Part shown: one piece after another, positions 1 to 6,413 of the stretch | Position numbering within the stretch: the stretch's first letter is position 1 | Layout: every line of letters begins with the position of its first letter | Assembly (NCBI GenBank): GCA_018896315.1 | Contig: JAHIMV010000086.1 | Coordinates: 1-19,151, forward strand | Origin: Patescibacteria group bacterium | Lineage (GTDB): Bacteria; Patescibacteriota; Patescibacteriia; UBA2591; UBA6264 | Length of the DNA stretch: 19,151 nt | Direction of reading: 5' to 3' | Notes under the pieces: model-generated | What the model was told of the DNA's origin: nothing | Seen by the model: only the letters and a program-made list of their open reading frames with translations | Database searches by the model: none | Translations under genes and position numbers: made by a program

Positions 1-18
1 AAATTTTCAGGTTTTATT
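1..18 (-). repeat. Partial copy of the intergenic box
   Basis: The minus strand reads AATAAAACCTGAAAATTT and runs off the window edge. It matches the first half of the box that precedes most genes in the left 8.5 kb, with T for C at one position. It lies downstream of the DUF523 gene, so another gene probably starts just outside the window. Confidence 0.6.
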
Positions 19-48
19 CTCTGATCAGATTCGACTTAGTTTTTTATT

Positions 49-513
49 TTAGACATTTTCTTCTGAGATAATCTTAATCCCATTTCGGTTAAGTAAAGCG
101 ACTGTTATCCCATTTCCATTAATCAATTTTCCCGTAAAACTACCATCGTAGGTCTTGCCGTAACCGCAGGAGGGACTTTTAGACTTCCCTATAAATTCTT
201 TAATGCCGAGTAACTTTGCAATTTTGAGTGTTTCTCTGGCTCCTATTATAAATTCTTTTGTGACATCTTTTCCTTTTTTGTTCTTTACTTGACCTCTACT
301 ATTTAAAACCTTTTCTCCTGAGCACCCTTGAATCTCCTGAGGAATTCTTGGTGTAGGTAATCCACCAAGTTGCTCTGGGCATACTGGAATCAAAATTTCT
401 TTCTTAGCTAAATCCACTATTCTCTGATTTGGTTTTACTTTTGCGTCCCACCTGCATTTTATCCCTAAAAGACATGCACTACATAATACAATTTTTCTTT
501 TTTTTCTCTTCAT
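49..513 (-). CDS. DUF523 family protein
   Basis: This is a 154-residue protein of the DUF523 (YbbK-like) family, whose biochemical role is not established. The family signatures are all visible. A Cys-rich start has CSACLLGIKCRW at about residues 11-22, followed by PVCPEQLGGLPTPR near 43-56 and the GKSKSPSCG motif near 109-117. The conserved cysteines suggest metal or redox chemistry, which is inference. Length is normal for the family. I chose the ATG at 513 rather than the in-frame TTG at 528 because the TTG lies inside the upstream repeat box and GAGGG sits about 10 nt before the ATG. Here the box itself supplies the ribosome binding site. The gene stands alone, with more than 100 bp of non-coding sequence upstream. 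Confidence 0.9.
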   Translation of the reverse strand: MKRKKRKIVLCSACLLGIKCRWDAKVKPNQRIVDLAKKEILIPVCPEQLGGLPTPRIPQEIQGCSGEKVLNSRGQVKNKKGKDVTKEFIIGARETLKIAKLLGIKEFIGKSKSPSCGYGKTYDGSFTGKLINGNGITVALLNRNGIKIISEENV

Positions 514-523
514 GTTTTTATCC

Positions 524-541
524 CTCAATTAAATTTTCGGG
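524..541 (-). repeat. Intergenic box, copy before the DUF523 gene
   Basis: This is a perfect copy of the core CCCGAAAATTTAATTGAG on the minus strand, with an A/T-rich AATAAAA before it and GGATAAAAAC after it, ending directly at the ATG of the DUF523 gene. The GAGGG at its 3' end is in Shine-Dalgarno position. Confidence 0.85.
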
Positions 542-562
542 TTTTATTGTTTAGGAGTATTA

Positions 563-583
563 TTTAGGAGTCCGACTCCCAAA
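563..583. repeat. Palindrome next to the box
   Basis: GGAGT and ACTCC are separated by CCG, with flanking TTT and AAA extending the pairing. It lies about 20 nt from the box at 524-541 and belongs to a set of palindromes with a CCGA/TCGG centre near several boxes in this window. Confidence 0.6.
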
Positions 584-651
584 TTTTTATTAAATGCACC
601 TGACACCTTTTGTCCTTCTATTTCGGTGATTGTGAGATAATCATTTATTAA

Positions 652-1089
652 TTAAGTAATAAAAAAGATAATTAAAGATACAATAATTAAGGGAACATAA
701 AGCAGAAATATATGAGGTCTTAAAAGCCCCTTAATCGTTTTGATGCCCCTGTGATCATGACTAGGCAAATCTGGAGCAAAAAAATCTTTGGACCAAGAAT
801 TTGTTGAAAAAAATGTTTTCAAAGCTTGAGCAATTTTATCCCGCCGTGCCTTATAATCTTGGCGAAAACTCTTATTAACCGCGTCTAAACACCAAAAAAT
901 TAAAACAATTAAAATACTCAATAATAGAACTTCTTTTCGATTTACCTGAAAAGACCAACCTAACAAAGCAGCCCAAAGTGTTGCTGTCCAGGTTTTTACC
1001 CTAGCTGATAAATTATCATACTTATCCATTTGTCTTTGAGTTAATTCAAATTCGGCTTTTACTAAATTGAATTGATTGTCTTGAGACAT
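652..1089 (-). CDS. Small membrane protein of unknown function
   Basis: I do not recognise this 145-residue protein. A polar N-terminus of about 30 residues is followed by two hydrophobic segments at about 33-48 and 53-71. A basic linker at 72-92 is rich in Arg and Lys, and a third hydrophobic segment at about 125-144 ends the protein. The basic stretch suggests that the central loop is cytoplasmic. The layout recalls small inner-membrane proteins such as SLATT-type effectors, but no family motif supports that name. The start is the only ATG that includes the soluble head, and no clear Shine-Dalgarno is visible. No repeat box precedes this gene, unlike most of its neighbours. Confidence 0.7.
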   Translation of the reverse strand: MSQDNQFNLVKAEFELTQRQMDKYDNLSARVKTWTATLWAALLGWSFQVNRKEVLLLSILIVLIFWCLDAVNKSFRQDYKARRDKIAQALKTFFSTNSWSKDFFAPDLPSHDHRGIKTIKGLLRPHIFLLYVPLIIVSLIIFFIT

Positions 1090-1123
1090 ATTTTTTTATT
1101 TAATTTCTTATTTATTAACTTGA

Positions 1124-1759
1124 TTATAACCTAATTTCCTTTTTTTCTCCTATTAGTTTGACTTCGTTACCATTTACAAGAAAAGCTTGATTATCTTGCA
1201 ATATTCTTACAGGATATTTAGCTTCTTTGATTTTCTTCTTTAAGAAATCTCTTTCCTCTGGCTTATAATGAGCCTTAAGTAAAAATGGGACTAAATTAAG
1301 AGCCCTAAGGTCTTTAACCCCGTAATCATCTTTAATGTCTTTTTCTGAAACCTTCCACAAAGAGGTTTCTATTGTCGGACATGCCACACTTGCCCCAGCG
1401 CTTGAACCAAAACAGATTAGACCTTTATCTATTAGTTCCTTAATCACCTTAGCAAAACCACTTTCTTTAATAGCTTTTAATAAATAAAAGGTATTTCCTC
1501 CTTCAACCCACACCGCATCCATATCTTTCAAAGCTTGTCTAAGTTCAATCTCGCCTTTTCCTTCAATGTCCAGTTCTTTAAAATCACAACCTGATTCAGT
1601 CAATCCCTGCCTATGAATCTTTATATACTCAACATCATCAACTCCTTTTTGAGCAGTAGTAATATAGGCCAGTTTAAATACCTTATCTGGCTTCATAAAC
1701 ATTTTCAAACCTTTTTCAATAATGAACCTGCCATTAGATGATAAAAACAAGTTTTTCAT
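1124..1759 (-). CDS. S51-family peptidase (dipeptidase E-like)
   Basis: This 211-residue protein has the class I glutamine amidotransferase-like fold of peptidase family S51 (dipeptidase E and cyanophycinase relatives). The nucleophile elbow GSSAGA lies at 118-123, with Ser120 as the expected catalytic serine. The upstream strand-turn VEGGNTFYLL at about 85-94 is a family hallmark, and His164 in LKAHYKPE is the likely base. Known relatives hydrolyse N-terminal aspartyl dipeptides; this substrate is inferred, not shown. The short C-terminus is typical of the PepE-like branch rather than the longer cyanophycinases. The start codon has no Shine-Dalgarno but sits three bases after a TATA-like run, so the message could be leaderless. 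Confidence 0.85.
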   Translation of the reverse strand: MKNLFLSSNGRFIIEKGLKMFMKPDKVFKLAYITTAQKGVDDVEYIKIHRQGLTESGCDFKELDIEGKGEIELRQALKDMDAVWVEGGNTFYLLKAIKESGFAKVIKELIDKGLICFGSSAGASVACPTIETSLWKVSEKDIKDDYGVKDLRALNLVPFLLKAHYKPEERDFLKKKIKEAKYPVRILQDNQAFLVNGNEVKLIGEKKEIRL

Positions 1760-1801
1760 GTATATAATATGTTTGTATTAACTCTAAATTTTGTTTCAAT
1801 C

Positions 1802-2371
1802 CTATAAGATAATAGAATGAAGTATTTTTCGACAAGTACAATAATTTCCTAAATGACAAATAGCAACTTTTGAAGCGACAAAATTAATATTTAATTCTTT
1901 ATCACTTAATTTCGATATCCCCAAAGTTATATGAGGATGAAAATTTTCAAAACTAAATTTCTCCCTATAATTATTTATCCAAAATAATGTTTCTAGAACA
2001 ATGGGTGGAGGGAAAAAACACATATCTATCGTAGCATCATAAGACAAACAAGGAGACAATCTTGTTATTACTGTTTCATGTAATTTTTGTAATTTCTTAT
2101 CCTTTTTAATGTTAAAACAAGTATTTTCACTATTAATTTTATTTATTGTTAAGGATAATTTAGAAAAATCTTTCCCAATTTTGTTCAATATTTCTTTGGC
2201 TCTTAATAAATCTTTTTCTTCTATAACTCCCATACATAACGAAATATGTGGTAAACAATTTTCCTTATTTAATTTTATAGGATCATCAATTAATTCATTG
2301 TTTATTTCAATGGCCTTATCCATAATATTTTCTGGCGGAAGAAGAACTATATCAATTGCTATTTTCGACAT
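1802..2371 (-). CDS. 2H phosphoesterase, 2'-5' RNA ligase-like
   Basis: This 189-residue protein carries the two histidine motifs of the 2H phosphoesterase superfamily, HIS at 42-44 and HIT at 147-149 (context FHPHITLG). That places it with the 2'-5' RNA ligase/LigT-like group, which act on 2',3'-cyclic or 2'-5' phosphodiester ends of RNA or small nucleotides. The N-terminal strand (KIAIDIVLLPP) and the length fit a single-domain member. Its start overlaps the end of the upstream aminotransferase gene by 13 bp, so the two are probably cotranscribed and translationally coupled. The pairing with an aminotransferase has no obvious metabolic logic. The true substrate cannot be read from the sequence. 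Confidence 0.85.
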   Translation of the reverse strand: MSKIAIDIVLLPPENIMDKAIEINNELIDDPIKLNKENCLPHISLCMGVIEEKDLLRAKEILNKIGKDFSKLSLTINKINSENTCFNIKKDKKLQKLHETVITRLSPCLSYDATIDMCFFPPPIVLETLFWINNYREKFSFENFHPHITLGISKLSDKELNINFVASKVAICHLGNYCTCRKILHSIIL

Positions 2372-3573
2372 AATAAAATATATTTTTCAAGTCCAATTTT
2401 AAAAATCTCCATTGCCTCTTTTAATTTTGCCGAAGACAAAACAAACGCTAAACGAATTTCATTTTCACCTAATCCTTTGGTAGCGTAAAAACCTGATGCC
2501 GGCGCAACCATCACTGTTTTTCCTTCCCAAGAAAATTTTGTTAAAAGCCATTTAGCAAAGTGGTCAGAATCTCTGACTGGTAATTTAACTATAATGTAAA
2601 AAGCTCCTTTCGGTTTTAAACAAAAAATATTAGGAATTTTTTCTAAAACCGAAAAAACTGTATCTCTTCTTTTTTTATATTCACCTATAAGCTTTCGAGT
2701 ATATTTTCCAGAATTTTTTAAGATAGGGATTACCGCCAGTTGTTCAATAATTGGCAAAGACAATCTGGCTTGGGCAAACTTTGTTGCTCCCTCAATGACT
2801 TCTTTGTTTTTTGAAGCCAAGCATCCAATCCTCGCCCCACAGGCGCTAAATCTTTTAGAAATACTGTCTAATAAAATTACCTTATCTTTAACTTCAGGAA
2901 AATTCATCATTGAGTAATGCTTTTCACCATCATAAACAAACTCTCGGTAGACTTCATCAGATAAAATAAAGAGATTTCTCTCTTTGGCAATTTGGACAAG
3001 TATTTTCAACTCCTCTTTTTTGTAAACCGTTCCCGTTGGATTGTTTGGATTACAAATAAGAATCCCTCGAGTTTTTTTACTGATTTTCCTTTCAATTTCT
3101 TTTTTATTTGGTAAACAAAATCCAGCTTTTGCTGATGTTTTTACTGGAACCAGCTTTATTCCAGCTAAAGATGCATAACCATTATAATTTGTATAAAATG
3201 GCTCAAAAACAATAATTTCTTCTCCTGGGCTGCAAATTGTTGCCATAGCAAATAAGATAGCTTCACTACCGCCGGTGGTAACTAAAATTTCCGAAATGTC
3301 TAAATTAATATTAAAATCCCTATAATATTTTTGCCAGGCAAGCCTAACCTCAAGAATTCCCAGCGAATTCGTATAAGGTAAAATTTTACCTTTAAAATTA
3401 TTAATTTCCAATAAAACTTCTTTTGGAGTTTCTAAATCAGGCTGACCAATATGGAGTTCAAAAACTTTAATTCCTCTCTTTTTTACTTCTTCTAAAAAAG
3501 GGGCAAACTTTCTAATCGGCGAAGATTGAGTTTTCTCAGTTCTTCTTGAGATATTTAAAATTTTTTTAGTCAT
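2359..3573 (-). CDS. Class I/II PLP-dependent aminotransferase
   Basis: This 404-residue fold-type I aminotransferase resembles aspartate/aromatic aminotransferases. Landmarks in order are IGQPD at about 42-46, the glycine-rich TTGGSEA at 99-105, the NPNNPTG motif at 175-181 and SDEVYREF at 205-212, whose Asp206 should pair with the PLP ring nitrogen. The Schiff-base lysine is Lys240 in SISKRFSACGARIG, and a C-terminal EIRLAF holds the substrate-carboxylate arginine. Length is standard. It should transfer amino groups between an amino acid and a 2-oxoacid; substrate choice is not readable. The box at 3622-3639 lies about 47 nt before the ATG, too far to act as its ribosome binding site. It is the first gene of a pair with the 2H phosphoesterase. 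Confidence 0.93.
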   Translation of the reverse strand: MTKKILNISRRTEKTQSSPIRKFAPFLEEVKKRGIKVFELHIGQPDLETPKEVLLEINNFKGKILPYTNSLGILEVRLAWQKYYRDFNINLDISEILVTTGGSEAILFAMATICSPGEEIIVFEPFYTNYNGYASLAGIKLVPVKTSAKAGFCLPNKKEIERKISKKTRGILICNPNNPTGTVYKKEELKILVQIAKERNLFILSDEVYREFVYDGEKHYSMMNFPEVKDKVILLDSISKRFSACGARIGCLASKNKEVIEGATKFAQARLSLPIIEQLAVIPILKNSGKYTRKLIGEYKKRRDTVFSVLEKIPNIFCLKPKGAFYIIVKLPVRDSDHFAKWLLTKFSWEGKTVMVAPASGFYATKGLGENEIRLAFVLSSAKLKEAMEIFKIGLEKYILLCRK

Positions 3574-3621
3574 ATCTTTATTAAATACTTTTACTAAAAT
3601 TTCTTTTTTATTTTTTTATCC

Positions 3622-3639
3622 CTCAATTAAATTTTCGGG
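3622..3639 (-). repeat. Intergenic box before the aminotransferase gene
   Basis: This is a perfect core copy, CCCGAAAATTTAATTGAG on the minus strand, followed by GGATAAAAA. It is about 47 nt from the start codon, the largest box-to-gene spacing in the window. Confidence 0.85.
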
Positions 3640-3663
3640 TTATTTCTGCCTAGCAACCTCCTT

Positions 3664-3678
3664 ACAGGTTCAACCTGT
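3664..3678. repeat. Short palindrome beside the box
   Basis: ACAGGTT and AACCTGT form a perfect 7-bp inverted repeat around a single C. Next to it on the minus strand, the 9-mer ACCTAACAG occurs twice in tandem. It lies between the Maf gene and the box at 3622-3639. Confidence 0.55.
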
Positions 3679-3715
3679 TAGGTCTGTTAGGTTTAATAAT
3701 TTTAAACTTTAAAGA

Positions 3716-4300
3716 TTATCTTTCTTTATACCCAATTTCTTTTAACATTTCAATAATAGTTTCTAAAGGAATACCTCCTAAGAGGTTATAATAGCTTCCT
3801 TCTATTTTTTTGACAAATGAGGCGCTGCAATGTTTTATCGGGTCATAACCTAGGGCGTAAGTATTAAAATTAGGGTCCTCATCAAGATACTTGTTAATCT
3901 CTTCTTCAGAAAGCTCTCTCATAAAAACATCTGTTTTCACAACTCTTGAAAGTGTCTTGGCTGAAGCAGTGTTAATCATATGAATTCCTGTATAGAATTG
4001 ATGATTGTCGCCTGAAAAAGCTTTCAGTCTTTTAAAGTCTTCTTCTCTTGATTTTGGTTTTTCGAGAATTCGGCCATCAAAATAAGTAACTGAATCCATT
4101 CCAATTACAATGGCATCTGAATGGTTTTTAGCAACCGCCTCGGCTTTTAATTTTGCAAGCTCCTTAATCAATTTTTCTGGATTATCCCTTTCTAATTGAG
4201 ATTCATCTACATTACTCCCCTCTGCTTCAAAAGGAATACCTAAATATCCGAATGTTTCTCTACGATAAGGTGATTTTGTAGCTAAAACTATTTTTTGCAT
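3716..4300 (-). CDS. maf: Maf-family nucleotide pyrophosphatase
   Basis: This 194-residue Maf/YceF-family protein is a house-cleaning nucleoside triphosphate pyrophosphatase. It should hydrolyse non-canonical or pyrimidine NTPs to NMP and PPi. The N-terminal signature IVLATKSPYRRE at about 4-15 is the family S-x-x-R phosphate loop. SNVDES follows near 29-34, then VIGMDSVTYFDGRILEKP at about 65-82, whose Asp is the expected catalytic or metal residue. SGDNHQFYTGI sits at about 95-105. Length is typical. The ATG has no Shine-Dalgarno but follows a TATATA run by only a few bases. A box copy sits about 20 nt upstream. The protein probably acts alone, and its neighbours are functionally unrelated. 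Confidence 0.92.
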   Translation of the reverse strand: MQKIVLATKSPYRRETFGYLGIPFEAEGSNVDESQLERDNPEKLIKELAKLKAEAVAKNHSDAIVIGMDSVTYFDGRILEKPKSREEDFKRLKAFSGDNHQFYTGIHMINTASAKTLSRVVKTDVFMRELSEEEINKYLDEDPNFNTYALGYDPIKHCSASFVKKIEGSYYNLLGGIPLETIIEMLKEIGYKER

Positions 4301-4321
4301 ATATATAATGGTTATTTATTT

Positions 4322-4339
4322 CTCAATTAAATTTTCGGG
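4322..4339 (-). repeat. Intergenic box before maf
   Basis: This is a perfect core copy on the minus strand, continuing with AAATAAATAA toward the maf start about 20 nt away. The two palindromes at 4351-4373 and 4387-4411 lie immediately upstream. Confidence 0.85.
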
Positions 4340-4350
4340 TTATTATTTTC

Positions 4351-4373
4351 TGCCCAGGTCCGACCTGGGGGCA
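4351..4373. repeat. REP-like palindrome with TCGGA centre
   Basis: CCCAGGTC and GACCTGGG form a perfect 8-bp inverted repeat around one C, with TGC and GCA outside after one extra G. The stable stem lies 12 nt from the box at 4322-4339. Its sequence type suggests a repeated extragenic palindrome; no transposase of that kind is visible here. Confidence 0.65.
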
Positions 4374-4386
4374 ATTTATCGCAATG

Positions 4387-4411
4387 TGTGTTGAGGTCCG
4401 ACCCCAACACA
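4387..4411. repeat. Second REP-like palindrome
   Basis: TGTGTTG and CAACACA flank an inner GGTC/GACC pair, giving a near-continuous stem with a single mismatch. It shares the GGTCCGACC centre with the neighbouring palindrome at 4351-4373, so the two look like copies of one family. Either could also terminate transcription of the 4434-4709 gene, but no T-run follows. Confidence 0.65.
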
Positions 4412-4433
4412 GCTTATTTCCTTTGTCTCCTAA

Positions 4434-4709
4434 TTAATCTTCTAATTTGTTTTCTATTCCCTTTTTGAAATATTCTATTTCTTCTAGTGTTAAAATTTTA
4501 TTGTGTTTCTTCTTATAATATTTTTTTATTTTTTCCAACTCTTGTTTAATAAAATCAGGATTTTTCGCTTTCTTATAGGTTAAATTCAAATTTTCTAAAA
4601 CTAAATTCATTTCTTCACTACTAAAACCTTCTTTTTGTAGTGATTTAATCCAGTTTGGCACATCTTCATCAGGAATCTGGACTTTTTCAATTTTTTCAAA
4701 TTTTTCCAT
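4434..4709 (-). CDS. Small charged helical protein, unknown
   Basis: I do not recognise this 91-residue protein. It is rich in Lys, Glu and Leu, with no hydrophobic membrane segment. It looks almost entirely alpha-helical, with a heptad-like middle (EEMNLVLENLNL, then FIKQELEKIKKYYKKK at about 54-69). I chose the ATG at 4709. The frame stays open upstream to 4775, but those extra 22 codons merely translate two copies of a 13-bp DNA repeat and are unlikely to be protein. No strong Shine-Dalgarno precedes the ATG. It could be an antitoxin-like or adaptor protein, but nothing in the neighbourhood supports a specific role. Confidence 0.55.
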   Translation of the reverse strand: MEKFEKIEKVQIPDEDVPNWIKSLQKEGFSSEEMNLVLENLNLTYKKAKNPDFIKQELEKIKKYYKKKHNKILTLEEIEYFKKGIENKLED

Positions 4710-4737
4710 AGATTTTATAAGGTCAATTTGCAGAGAC

Positions 4738-4771
4738 AGTCCCCAAATTGTAAAATTAAGTCCCCAAATTG
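4738..4771 (-). repeat. Pair of 13-bp GGGGACT direct repeats
   Basis: CAATTTGGGGACT occurs twice on the minus strand (4738-4750 and 4759-4771). The unit is related to the tandem repeat at 7983-8012 and the GGGGAC motif near 7475-7480. It begins about 12 bp after the nitroreductase stop codon and fills the space to the next gene. Confidence 0.7.
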
Positions 4772-4783
4772 TCAATTATATTT

Positions 4784-5239
4784 TTATTTAGCATAACCAA
4801 TTGGCAAAAGGACGATAGGACGCAAGGATTTATCTAAACCCAAAATTTGCCTAACTTCATTTTCTTTAAACGCGCCGACCCAGCAGGCAGCTAAACCCAG
4901 ATCAACGGCTTGCAACCAGGCAAAAGATGCGGCAATAGTGGCATCCTGTAAGGCATATAGTTCTCTGCCTCGTTGCTTGTATTCTTTAGCTGAACGCTCC
5001 GGCACTGCGCAGAAAACCAAAACTATCGGCGCCACAGCCACAAAATCTTGTCTTAACGCGGCTTGGGCCAACATCTCGCGTATTTTTTTTCTTTTCACTA
5101 CTAAAATTTCCCTTGCCTTCAAATTTCCTGCCGAAGGTGCTGAATTGGCTACTGCCAAAATCTCTTTTAGTTTTTTTTCCTCAACTGCCACATCTTTATA
5201 CCTCCTTATTGAATGGCGTTTTTGGAATAACTCATGCAT
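4784..5239 (-). CDS. Nitroreductase family protein, short C-terminus
   Basis: This 151-residue FMN-dependent nitroreductase-fold protein has the N-terminal RHSIRRY phosphate-binding motif at about 7-13 and APSAGNLKAR at about 33-42. QDATIAASFAWLQAVDLGL at about 97-115 is the family's core helix, with CWVGAF after it. Such enzymes use NAD(P)H to reduce quinones, nitro groups or flavins. The protein stops at LLPIGYAK, where relatives usually continue for 15-30 residues after the GYP/GYA motif, and GGGGACT repeats begin right after the stop. By eye the gene is richer in G+C than its neighbours, which hints at separate origin. The ATG at 5239 is preferred over an in-frame TTG at 5254 inside the repeat box; GAGAG precedes it by about 10 nt. 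Confidence 0.88.
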   Translation of the reverse strand: MHELFQKRHSIRRYKDVAVEEKKLKEILAVANSAPSAGNLKAREILVVKRKKIREMLAQAALRQDFVAVAPIVLVFCAVPERSAKEYKQRGRELYALQDATIAASFAWLQAVDLGLAACWVGAFKENEVRQILGLDKSLRPIVLLPIGYAK

Positions 5240-5249
5240 ATTTTTATCT

Positions 5250-5267
5250 CTCAATTAAATTTTCGGG
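5250..5267 (-). repeat. Intergenic box before the nitroreductase gene
   Basis: This is a perfect core copy followed by AGATAAAAAT, placing GAGAG about 10 nt before the nitroreductase ATG. On its other side it is joined almost directly to the stop codon of the 5272-5811 gene. Confidence 0.85.
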
Positions 5268-5271
5268 ATTT

Positions 5272-5811
5272 TTATTTCGTCAAATTAGCTTCATTTTGAG
5301 AACCATCCCCTGTTTTTTTTGGAAGATTTTTGACAATCTCTTTAATTGTTTGTTCTACTGTTTTGTTATCAGTATTAATAATGGTGCCATAATCAAGCTT
5401 TGATACCAATTTATGGACAGCGTTAATACTGTCCTCGCCTATTCTGGTTAATTTTGGTCTTTGTTTGTCTCTATATATACAGATTTGCTTTGTTGATTTT
5501 AAAGTAAATATAAAATGCGGGTAATGCAAATGTTTTATTAAATCTTTAATTTGTTGCCGATAATAAAAACATCCGTCAAAAATAACTATTTTACCATTGT
5601 TTAATTCTTTGATTGCTCCAGGGATAACCATTTCGTTACCTTTTATAAAATTTTCTGCACTAATACATTTTCCGCTAACAACATCTAGTTTATGTTTTCT
5701 CAGTATTTCATCAAAGGAAATATGTTTACCATTAAAATCCTTTGATAATTTTGTTGCAACGGTACTTTTACCAACACTAGCTGGTCCTCTAATAATTATA
5801 TAAAAATTCAT
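5272..5811 (-). CDS. P-loop kinase-like ATP-binding protein
   Basis: This 179-residue protein has a Walker A motif GPASVGKST at 9-17 directly after a hydrophobic strand (FYIIIR). HISFDEILRKH follows at about 31-41, in the position of an acidic substrate or magnesium residue, then a Walker B-like strand KIVIFDGCFY at about 74-83. RDKQRPKL at about 114-121 resembles a lid with basic residues. The fold matches small kinases of the AAA_33, zeta-toxin and chloramphenicol phosphotransferase type. The substrate is unknown and may be a nucleotide, sugar or small molecule. The last 12 or so codons look like repeat DNA: the same tract occurs before the gene starting at 8526. The natural C-terminus was therefore probably replaced. 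Confidence 0.8.
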   Translation of the reverse strand: MNFYIIIRGPASVGKSTVATKLSKDFNGKHISFDEILRKHKLDVVSGKCISAENFIKGNEMVIPGAIKELNNGKIVIFDGCFYYRQQIKDLIKHLHYPHFIFTLKSTKQICIYRDKQRPKLTRIGEDSINAVHKLVSKLDYGTIINTDNKTVEQTIKEIVKNLPKKTGDGSQNEANLTK

Positions 5812-5831
5812 GTATAGAAATTTATTTAATC

Positions 5832-5849
5832 CTCAATTAAATTTTCAAG
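5832..5849 (-). repeat. Diverged intergenic box before the P-loop gene
   Basis: The minus strand reads CTTGAAAATTTAATTGAG, differing from the core at two positions near its 5' end. It is followed by GATTAAATAAA, and the start codon lies about 20 nt further on. Confidence 0.75.
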
Positions 5850-5883
5850 ATTTCAGTTCTAAAAGTTGTCCACAGTTCATTAA

Positions 5884-5911
5884 TTGACAAAAAGTTTTAA
5901 TCTGTTATAGT
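5884..5911 (+). promoter_or_regulatory. Candidate plus-strand sigma-70-type promoter
   Basis: A perfect -35 TTGACA (5884-5889) and a TATAGT -10 (5906-5911) are separated by 16 bp. This is the only strong plus-strand promoter I noticed, in a window whose genes are all on the minus strand. Transcription should start near 5918. Confidence 0.55.
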
Positions 5912-5917
5912 ATTTAT

Positions 5918-5975
5918 AAATTCTCGGCCGGAGATTATGTATATGCATAACTCCAACTTGGCGGAGGATTTTTTA
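5918..5975 (+). ncRNA. Candidate short structured RNA or leader
   Basis: Downstream of the plus-strand promoter, three overlapping hairpins can be drawn. The first is TCTC/GAGA (5922-5934). The second is GGAG, a bulged A, TTATG, a 6-nt loop, CATAA, CTCC (5930-5954). The third is CTCC/GGAG (5951-5966), followed by a run of six T (5969-5974). The second excludes both the others, as in an attenuator. The RNA would be about 57 nt and end against the stop codon of the converging gene. A 19-codon frame from ATG 5937, with GGAG just upstream, runs to 5996. The 4-bp terminator stem is weak, so this remains a candidate. No plus-strand gene follows that it could control in cis. Confidence 0.4.
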
Positions 5976-6380
5976 TTCCGGAAATACAGACATTAAATAT
6001 TTTCTATTAGTTTTCTTATTCTCTTTTATTTGAACATAGAATAGCTCTTTTTCTTTTGATAATCCAACAAAACGATGTAAAATCTCAGAATGGCGACAAG
6101 GATTCTCAAATGAAATTGGGTCATTTCTTGAGTTTTTAATTAAATCTAAAGCACAACCAAAATATTTTAATCTTCTTACTCTTTCTTTGAACGATTTTTC
6201 AAATAAATGTTGCCAGAAAAAATCAAAAAATATTTTTTGCTTATTAAAATAAGCTGATTTTATATAAGGCTTTCGTTTAGTTTTTGATTTTATTTGTTTA
6301 AATAAATCATTTACGCCTTTTCTAACTTCCGAATAGCTAGTCCCAGGAAGTTTTTTTATTTTTGTTTGATAAGGTATCAT
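5973..6380 (-). CDS. Uncharacterised 135-residue basic protein
   Basis: I cannot assign this protein to a named family with confidence. It is basic and soluble, with a lysine-rich N-terminal third, an aromatic central segment (KIFFDFFWQHLFEKS at about 49-63), then RRLKYFGCALDLIKNS at about 69-84. The C-terminal part reads HRFVGLSKEKELFYVQIKE at about 102-120, and YLMSVFPE ends the protein. An EILHRF-to-SVFP layout of this kind, with alternating strands and a paired basic helix, is compatible with a small RelE/BECR-type ribonuclease fold; that is inference only. The ATG at 6380 lies about 16 nt from a box copy. Its stop codon abuts the T-run of the possible plus-strand RNA, so the two transcripts would converge. 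Confidence 0.65.
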   Translation of the reverse strand: MIPYQTKIKKLPGTSYSEVRKGVNDLFKQIKSKTKRKPYIKSAYFNKQKIFFDFFWQHLFEKSFKERVRRLKYFGCALDLIKNSRNDPISFENPCRHSEILHRFVGLSKEKELFYVQIKENKKTNRKYLMSVFPE

Positions 6381-6395
6381 AAAAATTTACTTGCT

Positions 6396-6413
6396 TCAAT
6401 TAAATTTTTAGGG
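6396..6413 (-). repeat. Intergenic box supplying a stop codon
   Basis: The minus strand reads CCCTAAAAATTTAATTGAA, a variant with TAA inside the core. That TAA is the stop codon of the upstream dehydrogenase-like gene, whose last codons (Lys-Ile-Lys-Pro) are written by the box flank AAAATAAAACCC. Confidence 0.8.

Noticed and set aside
4710..4775. N-terminal extension of the small helical protein (TIWGL repeated)
   Set aside because: The residues are a translation of two 13-bp DNA repeats, so the ATG at 4709 is preferred.
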